A stretch of 64,000 nt of DNA from Mariniflexile litorale (GTDB taxonomy: Bacteria; Bacteroidota; Bacteroidia; Flavobacteriales; Flavobacteriaceae), in the NCBI RefSeq assembly GCF_031128465.2, contig NZ_CP155618.1:1559501-1623500 (forward strand), in the 5' to 3' direction. Of the stretch, positions 32,589 to 42,070 are shown one piece after another. Within the stretch, counting starts at the first letter, position 1. Every line of letters starts with the position of its first letter. Both the position numbers and the translations under genes were made by a program. The notes under the pieces are model-generated. The model made no database searches and was not told the DNA's origin. It was given only the letters and a program-made list of their open reading frames with translations.

Positions 32589-35156
32589 CTATTTATTTAG
32601 AGTTATACCTGTATTTAAATAGGCATCCAAGTTTTTATGGATTTGAATGATTTGATAATTTGCAGATGTTATTGCAAAATAGGATTTTTTAATTTTTTTC
32701 TGATCTTCTTTAGTATATAATTGGTTGAAAGTTTTAGCGACTTGTCCATTTTTCAAACCATGTACTATTACAAATGTTGTATTGGCATTATACACATCAA
32801 TGGAAGATTTTAATGTATAATATCTTATCTTTTTTAATACCTCATTTAATGTTTTTTGAAAATCAGCAACTTGGCCTGTTTTAGGGTTTTCAAATGTAAA
32901 AACCACTTTATAATTATTGGTGATACTATCATTTTCTTGAATAAATTCTGAACTTGCTAATTTGGGTAATACATTCGCTTCAATATTTTGTGCTTGTTTA
33001 CCTTCTAACGTATTAGCATAGGTAATAGCTACGTGATTAATGGCTTTTCTATAAGCCTCTAAACCATACAATCGTCCTAATGCAGTTGCTTTTAAAAGTT
33101 CTAATTTCGGTACAATAGGCTCGCCGTCAAACATATAGATGTATTCTTCGCTTTTAGAGATAACATCAGCATAAGCATGGCTTTCGTATTGTTGATACAG
33201 TGTTTCATATAAACTTTCTGGACTGTTTTCGTCTTTTTCCGATGCTGAATCCGGATTAGTTAAAATAATAGCATATCTAGATTCGGGATAGTTTGAAACA
33301 ATATCTGTTTTTGTAATAGCGGCTTCTGAATTTTCACCTAAAAGTTCATAAATTTTATACAAATTATATTTGGTAGGCAGTATTAATCGCTCTTCAGGAT
33401 TGCTCTTAAGTAAGTTTTGAAATTTACTTTTTGCTAATTCATATTCTTTGAATTTCTCTTTGTAAATCAGCCCTAACTGGTAATAAGCATAGTTTCTATC
33501 TTTAGAAAGACTGTCGATTTCTTTAGCTTCTGAAGGAATTTTAGAAATGTAGAATTCCGTATCGAATAATTCGTCTTCTGAAGCTGTTACCAAAATATTA
33601 TTAACGGACAAATTCTTTTCTGCTCCTGAATTTCCTTTGTTAGACCATCTCCAATTATCTTCCAAGACACGATCGCCCCAAATTTTTACAAACTCATTTT
33701 TACCATAGGCTACTGTGGTTGGATTATAAAAATAAAACATGGTTGTTTGTGTTGGCGTTCCAGTACGCAACGGTTGGTTGCCAATAGTATTATTAACAGT
33801 TACTAAGCCTTTGTTTCGCTCTGCCGCTTCAGCTTTTTCTTTTGCTTTTCCTGCTTGAATTTTTAGTTGTTCAATAAAAACCTCAAAATAAGCTATACGT
33901 TCGTCTTTCGATAAATGAACTAAGTTTAAAATGCTGTCGTTTACTTTGGCTATAGATTCATAATAAATAACATCTTCTAAATTGTCGCGTTTACGCTTTA
34001 TAATACGATACGGTTTAGAGTTTAAAACCAAACTCGTCATGGTGCTATCGTAATAGTTTCCTGCTTCTTGATAAAGAGATTTATCAAAATTCATATCGCC
34101 AAGAATTTCGTAATTTTTAGCTTTTAGAATTTTATCTAAAGAATTGGTTCTTAAAGATTTATTAAAGTAAGTAATTGCTAAAGAGTCGGATGCATTAGAC
34201 AAATAATACACTGCTTTTTGATGGTAAATTTTATCTAAAAACGGACGATTCTCTCTATTTTCTTCTAATTCGGTGATTAACTCTAGTAACTCAAACTTGT
34301 TGCCTTTTTCATAATCGAAGTTTTTAATTTTTTCGATATGGGCACTTATCACATAAATACGAGGCGTTCTGCGATTAAGTTTTATAACTTTATCAAAAGC
34401 CAAATTAGCACTGTCTTTTTTTCCTAATTCGTTATACAATTGTCCTTGAATGAATCTATAACGCCCCCGTTCGTCATCGTTTTTTGTGGTATTAGATGCT
34501 ATTTCTAATTGTGTAATAGCACTATCAAGCGATTTGATATTTAAGTACGCTTGTGCCAAGATAGAAGAAGCATCTGCCAGATCTTGACCCTCTGGCTCTT
34601 CTTGTTTAAATAAACGTTTTAGGTTTTTTATAGCAAGCTCGTCGTTGTCTAAACGCATATTGGTTTTTTCACGCCAAATTTTAGCTTGGTTTATTTTATC
34701 ACTTGCAGGGTATTTATAAAGAATGTAATTAAACGCTTCTAAAGCAGGAACAAAACGTTGGTCAAAATATCTCGCTTTTCCTAAAAGCAAGTAGGCCTCA
34801 TCTATTTGTGGATTTTTTTCTTTGCCTTCAATAGTAATACTATGTTTCTGAATGGCTTTTACTGCTTTTTCTTCAGCAGTGTTAAAATTTTCATTTTTAG
34901 ATTGTCCAGGTAACACGATCTCTTCAGAGATTTGCATCCGCTCGATGGGTAAAACATCCCAGTAGTTGTCAGAATATCCATCGTTTAAACTATTTCTACC
35001 TGCTTCTAAGGCATTGTAACCATTGTAAAGCGCATTGAATTCTGCTGTAACAGCATGAAAATTACGGTTAATAAATTTGTCCTTTTTTCTTGAACAACTT
35101 ATTAACAGCAAAATAGAACAGGCAAAAATTAAGGGTGCTTTAAAAAATATTTTCAA
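32589..35156 (-). CDS. sprE: Type IX secretion/gliding lipoprotein SprE (PorW)
   Basis: 855 residues. Lipoprotein signal (KAPLIFACSILLLISCSRKK, ISC lipobox) followed by the diagnostic start of the PorW family (FINRNFHAVTAEFNALYNGY, ALEAGRNSLNDGYSDNYWDV). TPR-like repeats run through most of the length (ILAQAYLNIKSLDSAITQLE; YYQLGLIYKEKFKEYELAKS). SprE/PorW is a core, outer-membrane-linked part of the type IX secretion system needed for gliding and secretion. The start is TTG at 35156. Upstream lies a 182-base gap with nothing clear. Downstream it leads into bactofilin and the atp locus. Confidence 0.9.
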   Translation of the reverse strand: MKIFFKAPLIFACSILLLISCSRKKDKFINRNFHAVTAEFNALYNGYNALEAGRNSLNDGYSDNYWDVLPIERMQISEEIVLPGQSKNENFNTAEEKAVKAIQKHSITIEGKEKNPQIDEAYLLLGKARYFDQRFVPALEAFNYILYKYPASDKINQAKIWREKTNMRLDNDELAIKNLKRLFKQEEPEGQDLADASSILAQAYLNIKSLDSAITQLEIASNTTKNDDERGRYRFIQGQLYNELGKKDSANLAFDKVIKLNRRTPRIYVISAHIEKIKNFDYEKGNKFELLELITELEENRENRPFLDKIYHQKAVYYLSNASDSLAITYFNKSLRTNSLDKILKAKNYEILGDMNFDKSLYQEAGNYYDSTMTSLVLNSKPYRIIKRKRDNLEDVIYYESIAKVNDSILNLVHLSKDERIAYFEVFIEQLKIQAGKAKEKAEAAERNKGLVTVNNTIGNQPLRTGTPTQTTMFYFYNPTTVAYGKNEFVKIWGDRVLEDNWRWSNKGNSGAEKNLSVNNILVTASEDELFDTEFYISKIPSEAKEIDSLSKDRNYAYYQLGLIYKEKFKEYELAKSKFQNLLKSNPEERLILPTKYNLYKIYELLGENSEAAITKTDIVSNYPESRYAIILTNPDSASEKDENSPESLYETLYQQYESHAYADVISKSEEYIYMFDGEPIVPKLELLKATALGRLYGLEAYRKAINHVAITYANTLEGKQAQNIEANVLPKLASSEFIQENDSITNNYKVVFTFENPKTGQVADFQKTLNEVLKKIRYYTLKSSIDVYNANTTFVIVHGLKNGQVAKTFNQLYTKEDQKKIKKSYFAITSANYQIIQIHKNLDAYLNTGITLNK

Positions 35157-35338
35157 TGCTGGTCTTTTTAATCTAAATAATAACTATAAACTCATGGTTA
35201 TAGTATGTACGCAGGTAAAAATAAGCATCTTTTTTGATTAACCGATAAAATGACAAGATTTTTGGTTGAAACGAAATTATTTGTTTCATTAGCTTTTGTT
35301 GATGTAAACCTGCCGTTTAATACATAAACATTGAACAG

Positions 35339-36046
35339 CTAAACCATTTCCGTTCCAGAAAAATGTGCTTCCAATTCCTTTAATGTAGCGGCATTGGTTG
35401 CTAAATCTTTTACAACTTCTCCTTTTTCAAGCACAACAATACGCTCACAAACATCGGTGACGTGCATTAAATCATGACTAGAAACCAAAACAGTTACTCC
35501 TTGCTTTTCGGCCAAATCTTTAATGATACTTTTAAGACGAATTTGTGTTGTAGGATCTAGATTTGCAAAGGGTTCGTCAAGAATAATAACCTCGGGATTT
35601 CCAATTAAAGCAGCAACAATACCAACTTTCTTTTGGTTTCCTTTGCTTAAATCACGCAAATATTTTTTTTGATTTAGTATTTCGCCATGAAAAAAATCTT
35701 CAAACTGCGCTACTAACTTATCTACGTCAGCCTTATTTTGGTTGCGCAATTCTCCAATAAAATAAAAGTATTCTTCCGCAGTTAAATAACCTATTAAAAA
35801 ACTTTCATCTATAAAAGCAGAAGTAAAAGGCTTCCAATCTTCACTTTCATTAACTTGTATCTCATTTGTTTTAATAAACCCTGATGTAGGTTGAATTAAA
35901 TCTAAAAGCAAACTAAAATAAGTGGTTTTACCAGCTCCATTATTACCAACCAATCCAAAACTTTGTCCTTTTGGAATTTCTAAAAATTCTATATTCAAAA
36001 CTAAATTGCCACTATATTTTTTTGATAAGTTTGAAGTTACTATCAT
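35339..36046 (-). CDS. ABC transporter ATP-binding protein
   Basis: 235 residues from the ATG at 36046 (MIVTSNLSKKYSGNLVLNIE). Walker A is GLVGNNGAGKTTYFSL, signature is DLSKGNQKKVGIVAALIG, Walker B is EVIILDEPFANLDP, with the H-loop His in VLVSSHDLMHVTD. An earlier in-frame start at 36082 would run into the upstream permease gene. It pairs with the DUF5687 permease 10 bases upstream. The substrate is unknown. Confidence 0.93.
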   Translation of the reverse strand: MIVTSNLSKKYSGNLVLNIEFLEIPKGQSFGLVGNNGAGKTTYFSLLLDLIQPTSGFIKTNEIQVNESEDWKPFTSAFIDESFLIGYLTAEEYFYFIGELRNQNKADVDKLVAQFEDFFHGEILNQKKYLRDLSKGNQKKVGIVAALIGNPEVIILDEPFANLDPTTQIRLKSIIKDLAEKQGVTVLVSSHDLMHVTDVCERIVVLEKGEVVKDLATNAATLKELEAHFSGTEMV

Positions 36047-36056
36047 GATGCTATTT

Positions 36057-37535
36057 TTAATTGTTTTGATTGAAAGCTTCAATCATTTTATATTTTGATT
36101 GTAAATATTTCGCGGTAATACCTTTCATGAGTTTTTGATGAAACACAATACCTAAAACACCCAATATTCCTAAAACTAAACAGGCTATTTCAAACCCAAT
36201 TAAGAAATAAAATAAAGCAAATATTCCCATGGGAATAAGCAATAACGGGATACCGATAAGCCATTGTACCGCACCAGTGCCTTGATAATTAAAAGCTGCT
36301 TTTTGGCTTAAATCTATCTTTTTTCTGTTAAAAGAGCCACCATATAAAATAACATGCGTGTTAACACCTACATTATATATGGCTGCAACAAAATGCGTTA
36401 ATAAAATTTTCCAACCAAAAAACACATATGGAATACCCAAAACAAATAATATAACAACACTAAGTGCCATTAACGTGAATTTTGACTGCAAATATTGCTC
36501 GTATTTAATGTTCTGGCTCATAAGCAGTTTATAGTAACCGCTATCCCAAGCCGGAATAAATTGTCCAAAATTAATTAAAAAAATACCTGTCGAAAAAATG
36601 CCGATGAATGCAAAAAACCATGGCATGCCTTGATAAGTAGGCTGTGGGTAGAAAAACAAACCATACAATAAACCTATTAATACCATCCAAACCGATGATT
36701 TGGTGCGTTTATTACGCCAAATTAATTTTAAATCTAACTGCATGAACGGGGCAATAGCTCCAAAATTCTTTGTCCAATCTAAGTTTGAAACCTGTATTTC
36801 TTTTACTTTTTCTTTTAATCCACTATCTAAAAACAGTTTTTTTCTTAATAGTCTAAAGTTTATAACATAAAAACCTACTAAAATTAAAACGGGAATTATA
36901 ATAAAAACAGGTGTATTATAAATGGCATTAAATCCGTTAGCAAAAATTTGAGAAAACGAAATAACATTGAAATAGTTAAGCGCAAACAACCCTCCAGCAA
37001 CACCTATGATGGGTAAAAAGGACAATTCTATTTCAGTTGAAAAACTTTCAATAATAAAATTTAGAAAATTAATTATGAGAGTTACGAGTATTAAAGTAAG
37101 TATCCAAGTTAAAACTGAAACTACGGGATAGCCTTTTACTATTAAAGTAGCCCCAAAAGGTATAATAGCAAAAAGCGGTAAAAAATTAAAAAAAGAGGTA
37201 ACCGATTTTCCTAAAACATAATTTACAATGTTCTTCCTTTTAACGGGTAGTATTAGCAAAGGTTTTACAACTATTACAGGTAACTTTTGAAAGAAAAACC
37301 TAAAAACTAAATCTCCAATAATCCAATAAAACAAAAAACTGTTTACAATGGTTAACGGGTCTTTATCAGGAAACATCTTTTTAAGTCCGGGATATAAAAC
37401 AACCCCCATACCTAAAAACATGAGTAAAAAATAAAGAGCTAAAAACCCCATGAGTATCTTTATAGCCAACCCTTTCCCAAAGCTTGCTGACCTAAAAAAA
37501 GATTTCCATTCTAAACTTAAAAAGTTTCTAATCAT
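36057..37535 (-). CDS. DUF5687 ABC-type membrane permease
   Basis: 492 residues with about 12 membrane helices. The start MIRNFLSLEWKSFFRSASF and the positive-inside loop KRTKSSVWMV match the DUF5687 permease family of Bacteroidota. It is encoded with its ATPase downstream (10-base gap) and a DUF2059 protein upstream (3-base gap): a three-gene operon. No substrate can be named. Confidence 0.82.
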   Translation of the reverse strand: MIRNFLSLEWKSFFRSASFGKGLAIKILMGFLALYFLLMFLGMGVVLYPGLKKMFPDKDPLTIVNSFLFYWIIGDLVFRFFFQKLPVIVVKPLLILPVKRKNIVNYVLGKSVTSFFNFLPLFAIIPFGATLIVKGYPVVSVLTWILTLILVTLIINFLNFIIESFSTEIELSFLPIIGVAGGLFALNYFNVISFSQIFANGFNAIYNTPVFIIIPVLILVGFYVINFRLLRKKLFLDSGLKEKVKEIQVSNLDWTKNFGAIAPFMQLDLKLIWRNKRTKSSVWMVLIGLLYGLFFYPQPTYQGMPWFFAFIGIFSTGIFLINFGQFIPAWDSGYYKLLMSQNIKYEQYLQSKFTLMALSVVILFVLGIPYVFFGWKILLTHFVAAIYNVGVNTHVILYGGSFNRKKIDLSQKAAFNYQGTGAVQWLIGIPLLLIPMGIFALFYFLIGFEIACLVLGILGVLGIVFHQKLMKGITAKYLQSKYKMIEAFNQNN

Positions 37536-37538
37536 TAT

Positions 37539-37943
37539 CTACTCATTATATTTTTGAGCTATTTGACTTACCTCCATACCCCAAGACTGTCCAAACGTCA
37601 TCGCTTTTTGTGTTAAACCCAATTGCTTCGTCGCTAATTTTTTTCCTAAATCGGTATGATAGAACGCTATTAATTCCTTTATTTCATCTTGGGTAAATTC
37701 AGCCATATACAAATCGGCAATTTTATCATATAGTCCTTCTAGTGTCACGGTTGCCTCCTTAGTGTATGCTTCTTTATTAGCCTCAGAAACTTTAAAACCT
37801 ATTTGAGAAATAGCTCCATCAAACGCGGCACCAGCACCTGTTAATTTTATAAATTCAATCGTTTCTGTTCTAAATTCAGATGTTTCTTGGGCTTGAATTG
37901 CTGTGACTATTAAAAACGTGCATGCTAATAGTAATTTTTTCAT
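37539..37943 (-). CDS. DUF2059 secreted protein
   Basis: 134 residues. A signal peptide (MKKLLLACTFLIVTAIQAQ) is followed by an all-helical DUF2059 domain. The family signature is MAEFTQDEIKELIAFYHTDL with GKKLATKQLGLTQKA. It is periplasmic and of unknown role. It is first in the ABC operon. A terminator or promoter in the 118-base gap to padR was not clear. Confidence 0.85.
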   Translation of the reverse strand: MKKLLLACTFLIVTAIQAQETSEFRTETIEFIKLTGAGAAFDGAISQIGFKVSEANKEAYTKEATVTLEGLYDKIADLYMAEFTQDEIKELIAFYHTDLGKKLATKQLGLTQKAMTFGQSWGMEVSQIAQKYNE

Positions 37944-38061
37944 TTGATCGTTTTCAGGTTATTATTAAATTCTAATTGGTTAGTAATATTTTTTGTGGGT
38001 TTGTTACAAGATTTATAATTTTTATTTAGATACTTTTTGAGAATATCAACCAAAGAAATTA

Positions 38062-38400
38062 TTATTCCAAACGGAATTTGGGGTTTACCAAAGCTCTCAT
38101 ATTTCTAATATAGCTTTCCAATTCAGCTAATTTATTTACAGTTTCTTTAGTACCTGCCTCCGTTAATTTATAATATTTTCGTGATCTTTTACCTATTTTA
38201 ACCATTTCTACATCTAGCAACCCATCGGCTTCTAATTTATGTAAAGAAGGGTATAAAGCACCTTCTGTGATAATAAGATCCCCTTTTGTGAGCTCTTTTA
38301 CTTTTCGGGTAATCTCATAACCATACATTTTATCGTTTTCATTCAAAAGCTTCAAAATGATAGTTGTTAAACTTCCTTTATACAAATTTGAGTTGATCAT
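38062..38400 (-). CDS. PadR-family transcriptional regulator
   Basis: 112 residues. The winged-helix PadR fold is clear: GSLTTIILKLLNENDKMYGY, EITRKVKELTKGDLIITEGA, LYPSLHKLEADGLLDVEMVK, RSRKYYKLTEAGTKE. PadR proteins are usually repressors that respond to a small effector and control a neighbour gene. The divergent PaaE-like gene and a 12-bp inverted repeat between them (38411-38454) make this a likely regulator-target pair. Confidence 0.93.
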   Translation of the reverse strand: MINSNLYKGSLTTIILKLLNENDKMYGYEITRKVKELTKGDLIITEGALYPSLHKLEADGLLDVEMVKIGKRSRKYYKLTEAGTKETVNKLAELESYIRNMRALVNPKFRLE

Positions 38401-38410
38401 ATATGGTCAA

Positions 38411-38454
38411 ATATATACATAATATACTTATGCATAAAAAGCTTATGTATATAT
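38411..38454. promoter_or_regulatory. 12-bp inverted repeat between padR-like and paaE-like genes (candidate operator)
   Basis: ATATATACATAA (38411-38422) and its exact reverse complement TTATGTATATAT (38443-38454) are 20 bases apart. The spacer holds a smaller palindrome, TATGCATA. ATGT/ACAT half-sites are what PadR proteins commonly bind. A -7-like TATTTTTG (38492-38499) lies downstream toward the reductase gene. Confidence 0.55.
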
Positions 38455-38513
38455 TTTTAACTTATTATGTTATAAAATCTAAAGGCTTCATTATTTTTGT
38501 CAAAAATTTATAC

Positions 38514-39569
38514 ATGTCATCATTTCACAAACTATCGATTAAAAATATAAAAAAAGAAGCCAATAAAGCCATTAGTATAGCTTTTAATGTGCCTGAAAAT
38601 TTAAAAGAAATTTTTACTTTTAAAGCAGGACAATACATTACCTTAAAAGCAACTCTTAATGATAATGAGGTACGACGCGATTATTCTATTTGCGCATCAC
38701 CAAAAAGCGGGGAGCTTCAAGTGGCGGTAAAAGAGGTTAAAGACGGCACTTTTTCTGCTTATGCAAATAATGATTTAAACGTTGGCGATATCATAGAAGT
38801 GGCGCCTCCAAAAGGACGTTTTATTTTTGAACCTAACGATTCCAAAACAAAAAACATAGCTGCTTTTGCTGCTGGAAGTGGTATCACACCTATTTTAAGC
38901 ATTATAAAATGTGCTTTAGAAGAAGAAGTTCATAGTAAGGTTATTTTGGTTTACGGAAACAAGTCTACCGAAGACACTATGTTTATAAACGAACTTTTAG
39001 AGCTTCAACAAGCATATAAAGATCGATTTTCTATTCAGTTTGTATTTAGTAAACAAGATAAAGACGATTCCATTTTCGGTCGCATTGAAAAAAGCACGGT
39101 TAACTATGTGATGTTAAACAAGCATAAGCATGTTGAAGTTGATGCTTTCTACCTTTGTGGACCCGAAGCTATGATTCACACTGTAAAAGACGTATTAACC
39201 GATAATGGTATTGATGCAGACCGTATTCACTTTGAACTTTTCAAAGCAGCAAAACCTGTTGAAATTGAAGAAAAGGCAGCTCCTTCTGGAAAAACAACGG
39301 TAACTGTTACTGTAGATGATGAAACAACTACTTTTGAAATGTCTCAAAAACAAACCGTTCTTGAAGCAGCTTTGGATGAAGATATTGATGCCCCTTATTC
39401 ATGTCAAGGAGGTATTTGTAGTAGTTGTTTAGCACGTTTAAAAGAAGGTGAAATAATCATGCGACAAAACAATATTTTAACTGAAAAAGAAGTAGCAGAA
39501 GGCTTAATACTTACGTGCCAAGCACACCCAACAACACCAAGCATAGTGGTAGATTATGATGATGTTTAG
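38514..39569 (+). CDS. PaaE-like ferredoxin-NADP reductase/2Fe-2S oxidoreductase
   Basis: 351 residues from the ATG at 38514 (MSSFHKLSIKNIKKEANKAI); an in-frame start at 38403 would add 37 residues lying over the regulator's operator. The N-terminal FAD/NAD module has RRDYSICASPKSGELQVAVK (flavin) and FAAGSGITPILSIIKCALEE (NAD). The C-terminal plant-type 2Fe-2S ferredoxin carries PYSCQGGICSSCLARLKEG with a last Cys in LTCQAHPTTPS. It resembles the reductase of ring-epoxidase (PaaE) or related oxygenase systems. The partner oxygenase is not in the window. Confidence 0.9.
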   Translation: MSSFHKLSIKNIKKEANKAISIAFNVPENLKEIFTFKAGQYITLKATLNDNEVRRDYSICASPKSGELQVAVKEVKDGTFSAYANNDLNVGDIIEVAPPKGRFIFEPNDSKTKNIAAFAAGSGITPILSIIKCALEEEVHSKVILVYGNKSTEDTMFINELLELQQAYKDRFSIQFVFSKQDKDDSIFGRIEKSTVNYVMLNKHKHVEVDAFYLCGPEAMIHTVKDVLTDNGIDADRIHFELFKAAKPVEIEEKAAPSGKTTVTVTVDDETTTFEMSQKQTVLEAALDEDIDAPYSCQGGICSSCLARLKEGEIIMRQNNILTEKEVAEGLILTCQAHPTTPSIVVDYDDV

Positions 39570-39594
39570 GAATAGACGTTAAATAGCCGCGCTT

Positions 39595-40614
39595 TTAGAC
39601 TAAAGATTTAATTTTTTCAATAATAGATTCAGGAGATATACTTCTGGAAGCTTCTTTATAATTTTCGGGATATTTATTACCATAAACAGAGGTTGGGATT
39701 TTAGGAAATTGATTTCTATCTGATAAAAGCGCGTCGTCTTTATGTTGATTAAATGGTGCAAAACCAGCAAAGGGATGTGTTACACCCCAAATGGTAACCA
39801 CTTTTACACCTAACATCGCTGCCATATGGGCATTCCCAGAATCCATAGAAAGCATTACTTGCAGGTTTGAGATAAGGTCTAATTCTTCATGAAGCGACAA
39901 TTTTCCTGCAACATTTAAAACATTTTCAAACGTAGTTTCAAATTCATTTAAAATATCGATTTCTTTTTGCCCACCACCAAATAAAACCACTTTATAATCT
40001 TTTGAAAGTGCTTCAATAACACGTTTCATAGCATCTAGAGGATACATTTTACCGTCGTGGGCAGCAAAAGGCGCAATGCCTATTAACTTTCCTGAATAAA
40101 CACCTAGTAAAGATTGTGTTTTATCGTTTAAACTTGACTTTGAAATAAAAGTTGGCTTTGATATATCTAATTTAAAGCCTATAGCCTCAAAAACATCAGC
40201 GTAACGTTGATGTGTTGTTTTGAGTTGCTTAAAATTTTCACCAGAAATCAACGCTTTCTTTTCGGCTCTTCCTTTATCAATTTGAATAACTTTTTTTCCA
40301 ACGAAAAAATATTTTAAAATATTAGTCCGTAACACATTATGTAAATCTGCAACAGCCTCAATTCCTAAATTTCTTAATTCTTCTGAAAGTTTATAAAGTC
40401 CAAGTATTCCTTTATGTTTCCCATTAACATCAGCAGAAAAAACTGAAACATTAGGCAATTTTTCAAAAAAAGGGGTGAAAAACGCTCTTGTTAAAACCGT
40501 GATTTTAACATCTGGATATTGCTGTGTAAAAGCTCTTAAAACTGGTACTGCCATGGCTACATCTCCCATAGCTGAAAGACGTATAACAAGTATGTGTTTT
40601 GGTAGATTAGCCAT
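39595..40614 (-). CDS. Glycosyltransferase family 9 (heptosyltransferase-like)
   Basis: 339 residues. GT9 start HILVIRLSAMGDVAMAVPVL, second-domain block VVLFGGGQKEIDILNEFETT and nucleotide-sugar loop MLSMDSGNAHMAAMLGVKVV with TIWGVTHPFAGFAPF. It uses ADP-heptose or a related donor in lipopolysaccharide core assembly. It lies 39 bases from the DUF4254 gene upstream on the same strand, a recurrent flavobacterial pairing. Confidence 0.92.
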   Translation of the reverse strand: MANLPKHILVIRLSAMGDVAMAVPVLRAFTQQYPDVKITVLTRAFFTPFFEKLPNVSVFSADVNGKHKGILGLYKLSEELRNLGIEAVADLHNVLRTNILKYFFVGKKVIQIDKGRAEKKALISGENFKQLKTTHQRYADVFEAIGFKLDISKPTFISKSSLNDKTQSLLGVYSGKLIGIAPFAAHDGKMYPLDAMKRVIEALSKDYKVVLFGGGQKEIDILNEFETTFENVLNVAGKLSLHEELDLISNLQVMLSMDSGNAHMAAMLGVKVVTIWGVTHPFAGFAPFNQHKDDALLSDRNQFPKIPTSVYGNKYPENYKEASRSISPESIIEKIKSLV

Positions 40615-40652
40615 TATGAGCTTCTAATAGGGACTCTTCTTCTAAAAGAAAT

Positions 40653-41258
40653 TTATTTATTTCCTCTAAGCACAGGATTCAGTTCATCATCATTATACAT
40701 TTTCATTTGCTTATATACTTTCATGTATTTATCTCCTTTTTCAATATCGGTGAGTAGCGTATCAATTGCGGTACTCAAATCAATACGTTGATCTAGTAAA
40801 ATATCTAGCTTCTTTTTGCAAGCTTCACGATGTGCATCCGTAGCATCAACACGAGTTGCTTCTTCATCCATATGATAAATCTTCAATGCTAAAATAGATA
40901 GTCTATCTACGCCCCAAGCAGGACTTTCTGTATTCAGAGTTGCATTTTGCTTTGCTGTTACATGTTTGTATTTCTCTAAAAAGTAGCTGTCTATATACTC
41001 CACCATGTCGGTTCTATCTTGGTTGGAAGCATCTATTTGACGCTTTAATGTTAAAGCTGCAATAGGATCTATTTGTGGATCGCGAATAATATCTTCGTAA
41101 TGCCATTGCACCGTATCTATCCAACATTTTCGGTATAATAAATGTTCTAATAAATCACTTTCTGGATAAGCATTTTTAAACGGCTGATCAACAGCATTGA
41201 TAATGTGATATTTTTTAATAACGTCTTGAAATATTTTATTGGCTTTACTAGTAAACAT
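40653..41258 (-). CDS. DUF4254 protein
   Basis: 201 residues from the ATG at 41258 (MFTSKANKIFQDVIKKYHII); an in-frame extension to 41300 lacks family character. All-helical by eye with the DUF4254 blocks LLEHLLYRKCWIDTVQWHYE, DIIRDPQIDPIAALTLKRQI and SPAWGVDRLSILALKIYHMD. Function unknown; next to GT9 in LPS-type context. No membrane segment. Confidence 0.85.
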   Translation of the reverse strand: MFTSKANKIFQDVIKKYHIINAVDQPFKNAYPESDLLEHLLYRKCWIDTVQWHYEDIIRDPQIDPIAALTLKRQIDASNQDRTDMVEYIDSYFLEKYKHVTAKQNATLNTESPAWGVDRLSILALKIYHMDEEATRVDATDAHREACKKKLDILLDQRIDLSTAIDTLLTDIEKGDKYMKVYKQMKMYNDDELNPVLRGNK

Positions 41259-41410
41259 AATAAGGTTTTTTAAGAGTACAAACCTACAAAATTTAAACAT
41301 AAATATGTTTCTACAGGTTTATAATTCCCTTTTATTAAAGTTCATATGATAAGCGTAAATATAAGTCTAAATTAATTAACTTTATCATTCAAATTGAAAG
41401 ATTGAAACCT

Positions 41411-42070
41411 ATGCACATTCATAATTTATCTCAACAAAATTCTGTACTAAACACTTTTATTTCTGAAATTAGAAATGTCTCTATTCAAAGAGACCGCATG
41501 CGTTTTAGAAGAAATATAGAACGGATTGGAGAAATTTTGGGTTATGAAATGAGCAAAATATTAAATTATAAAACAGTTAGTATTGAAACACCCTTAGGAA
41601 ATTCTTCTATTAATATTATAGAAAATGATATTGTTCTGTGTTCCATTCTAAGAGCGGGTGTACCACTCCACAATGGCTTACTTAATTATTTTGATGCCGC
41701 GGAAAATGCCTTTGTTTCGGCATATAGACATCATACACATAACCCAGAAAGCTTTGAAATTATTGTGGAATATTTAGCCTGCCCCAACCTAGAAGGAAAA
41801 ACGCTCATTTTAGCAGACCCCATGTTGGCTACAGGGCAATCGATGGTCTCCACTTTTGAAGCTTTAAAGCCCTATGGGGCTCCTAAATCGATACATTTAA
41901 TCAGTATTATTGGCGCCCAAGAAGGTGTTACTTATCTTGAAAATCATTTTAGTGCTTCAACTCATTTATGGATTGCTTCTATAGATAAGACTTTAAACGA
42001 TAAAGGTTATATTATTCCAGGTTTAGGTGATGCAGGTGATTTGTCTTTTGGAGAAAAACTACAGCACTAG
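41411..42070 (+). CDS. upp: Uracil phosphoribosyltransferase
   Basis: Salvage enzyme making UMP from uracil and PRPP. 219 residues from the ATG at 41411 (MHIHNLSQQNSVLNTFI); a TTG at 41402 would add three residues. Blocks: VLCSILRAGVPLHNGLLNYF, PRPP loop LILADPMLATGQSMVSTFEA and uracil-binding GLGDAGDLSFGEK at the end. The last 12 bases overlap the next gene's 3' end. Confidence 0.93.
   Translation: MHIHNLSQQNSVLNTFISEIRNVSIQRDRMRFRRNIERIGEILGYEMSKILNYKTVSIETPLGNSSINIIENDIVLCSILRAGVPLHNGLLNYFDAAENAFVSAYRHHTHNPESFEIIVEYLACPNLEGKTLILADPMLATGQSMVSTFEALKPYGAPKSIHLISIIGAQEGVTYLENHFSASTHLWIASIDKTLNDKGYIIPGLGDAGDLSFGEKLQH

Noticed and set aside
38403-38513. Upstream extension of the PaaE-like protein
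   Set aside because: Hydrophobic, lies across the inverted repeat and the promoter region; the ATG at 38514 fits the family start.
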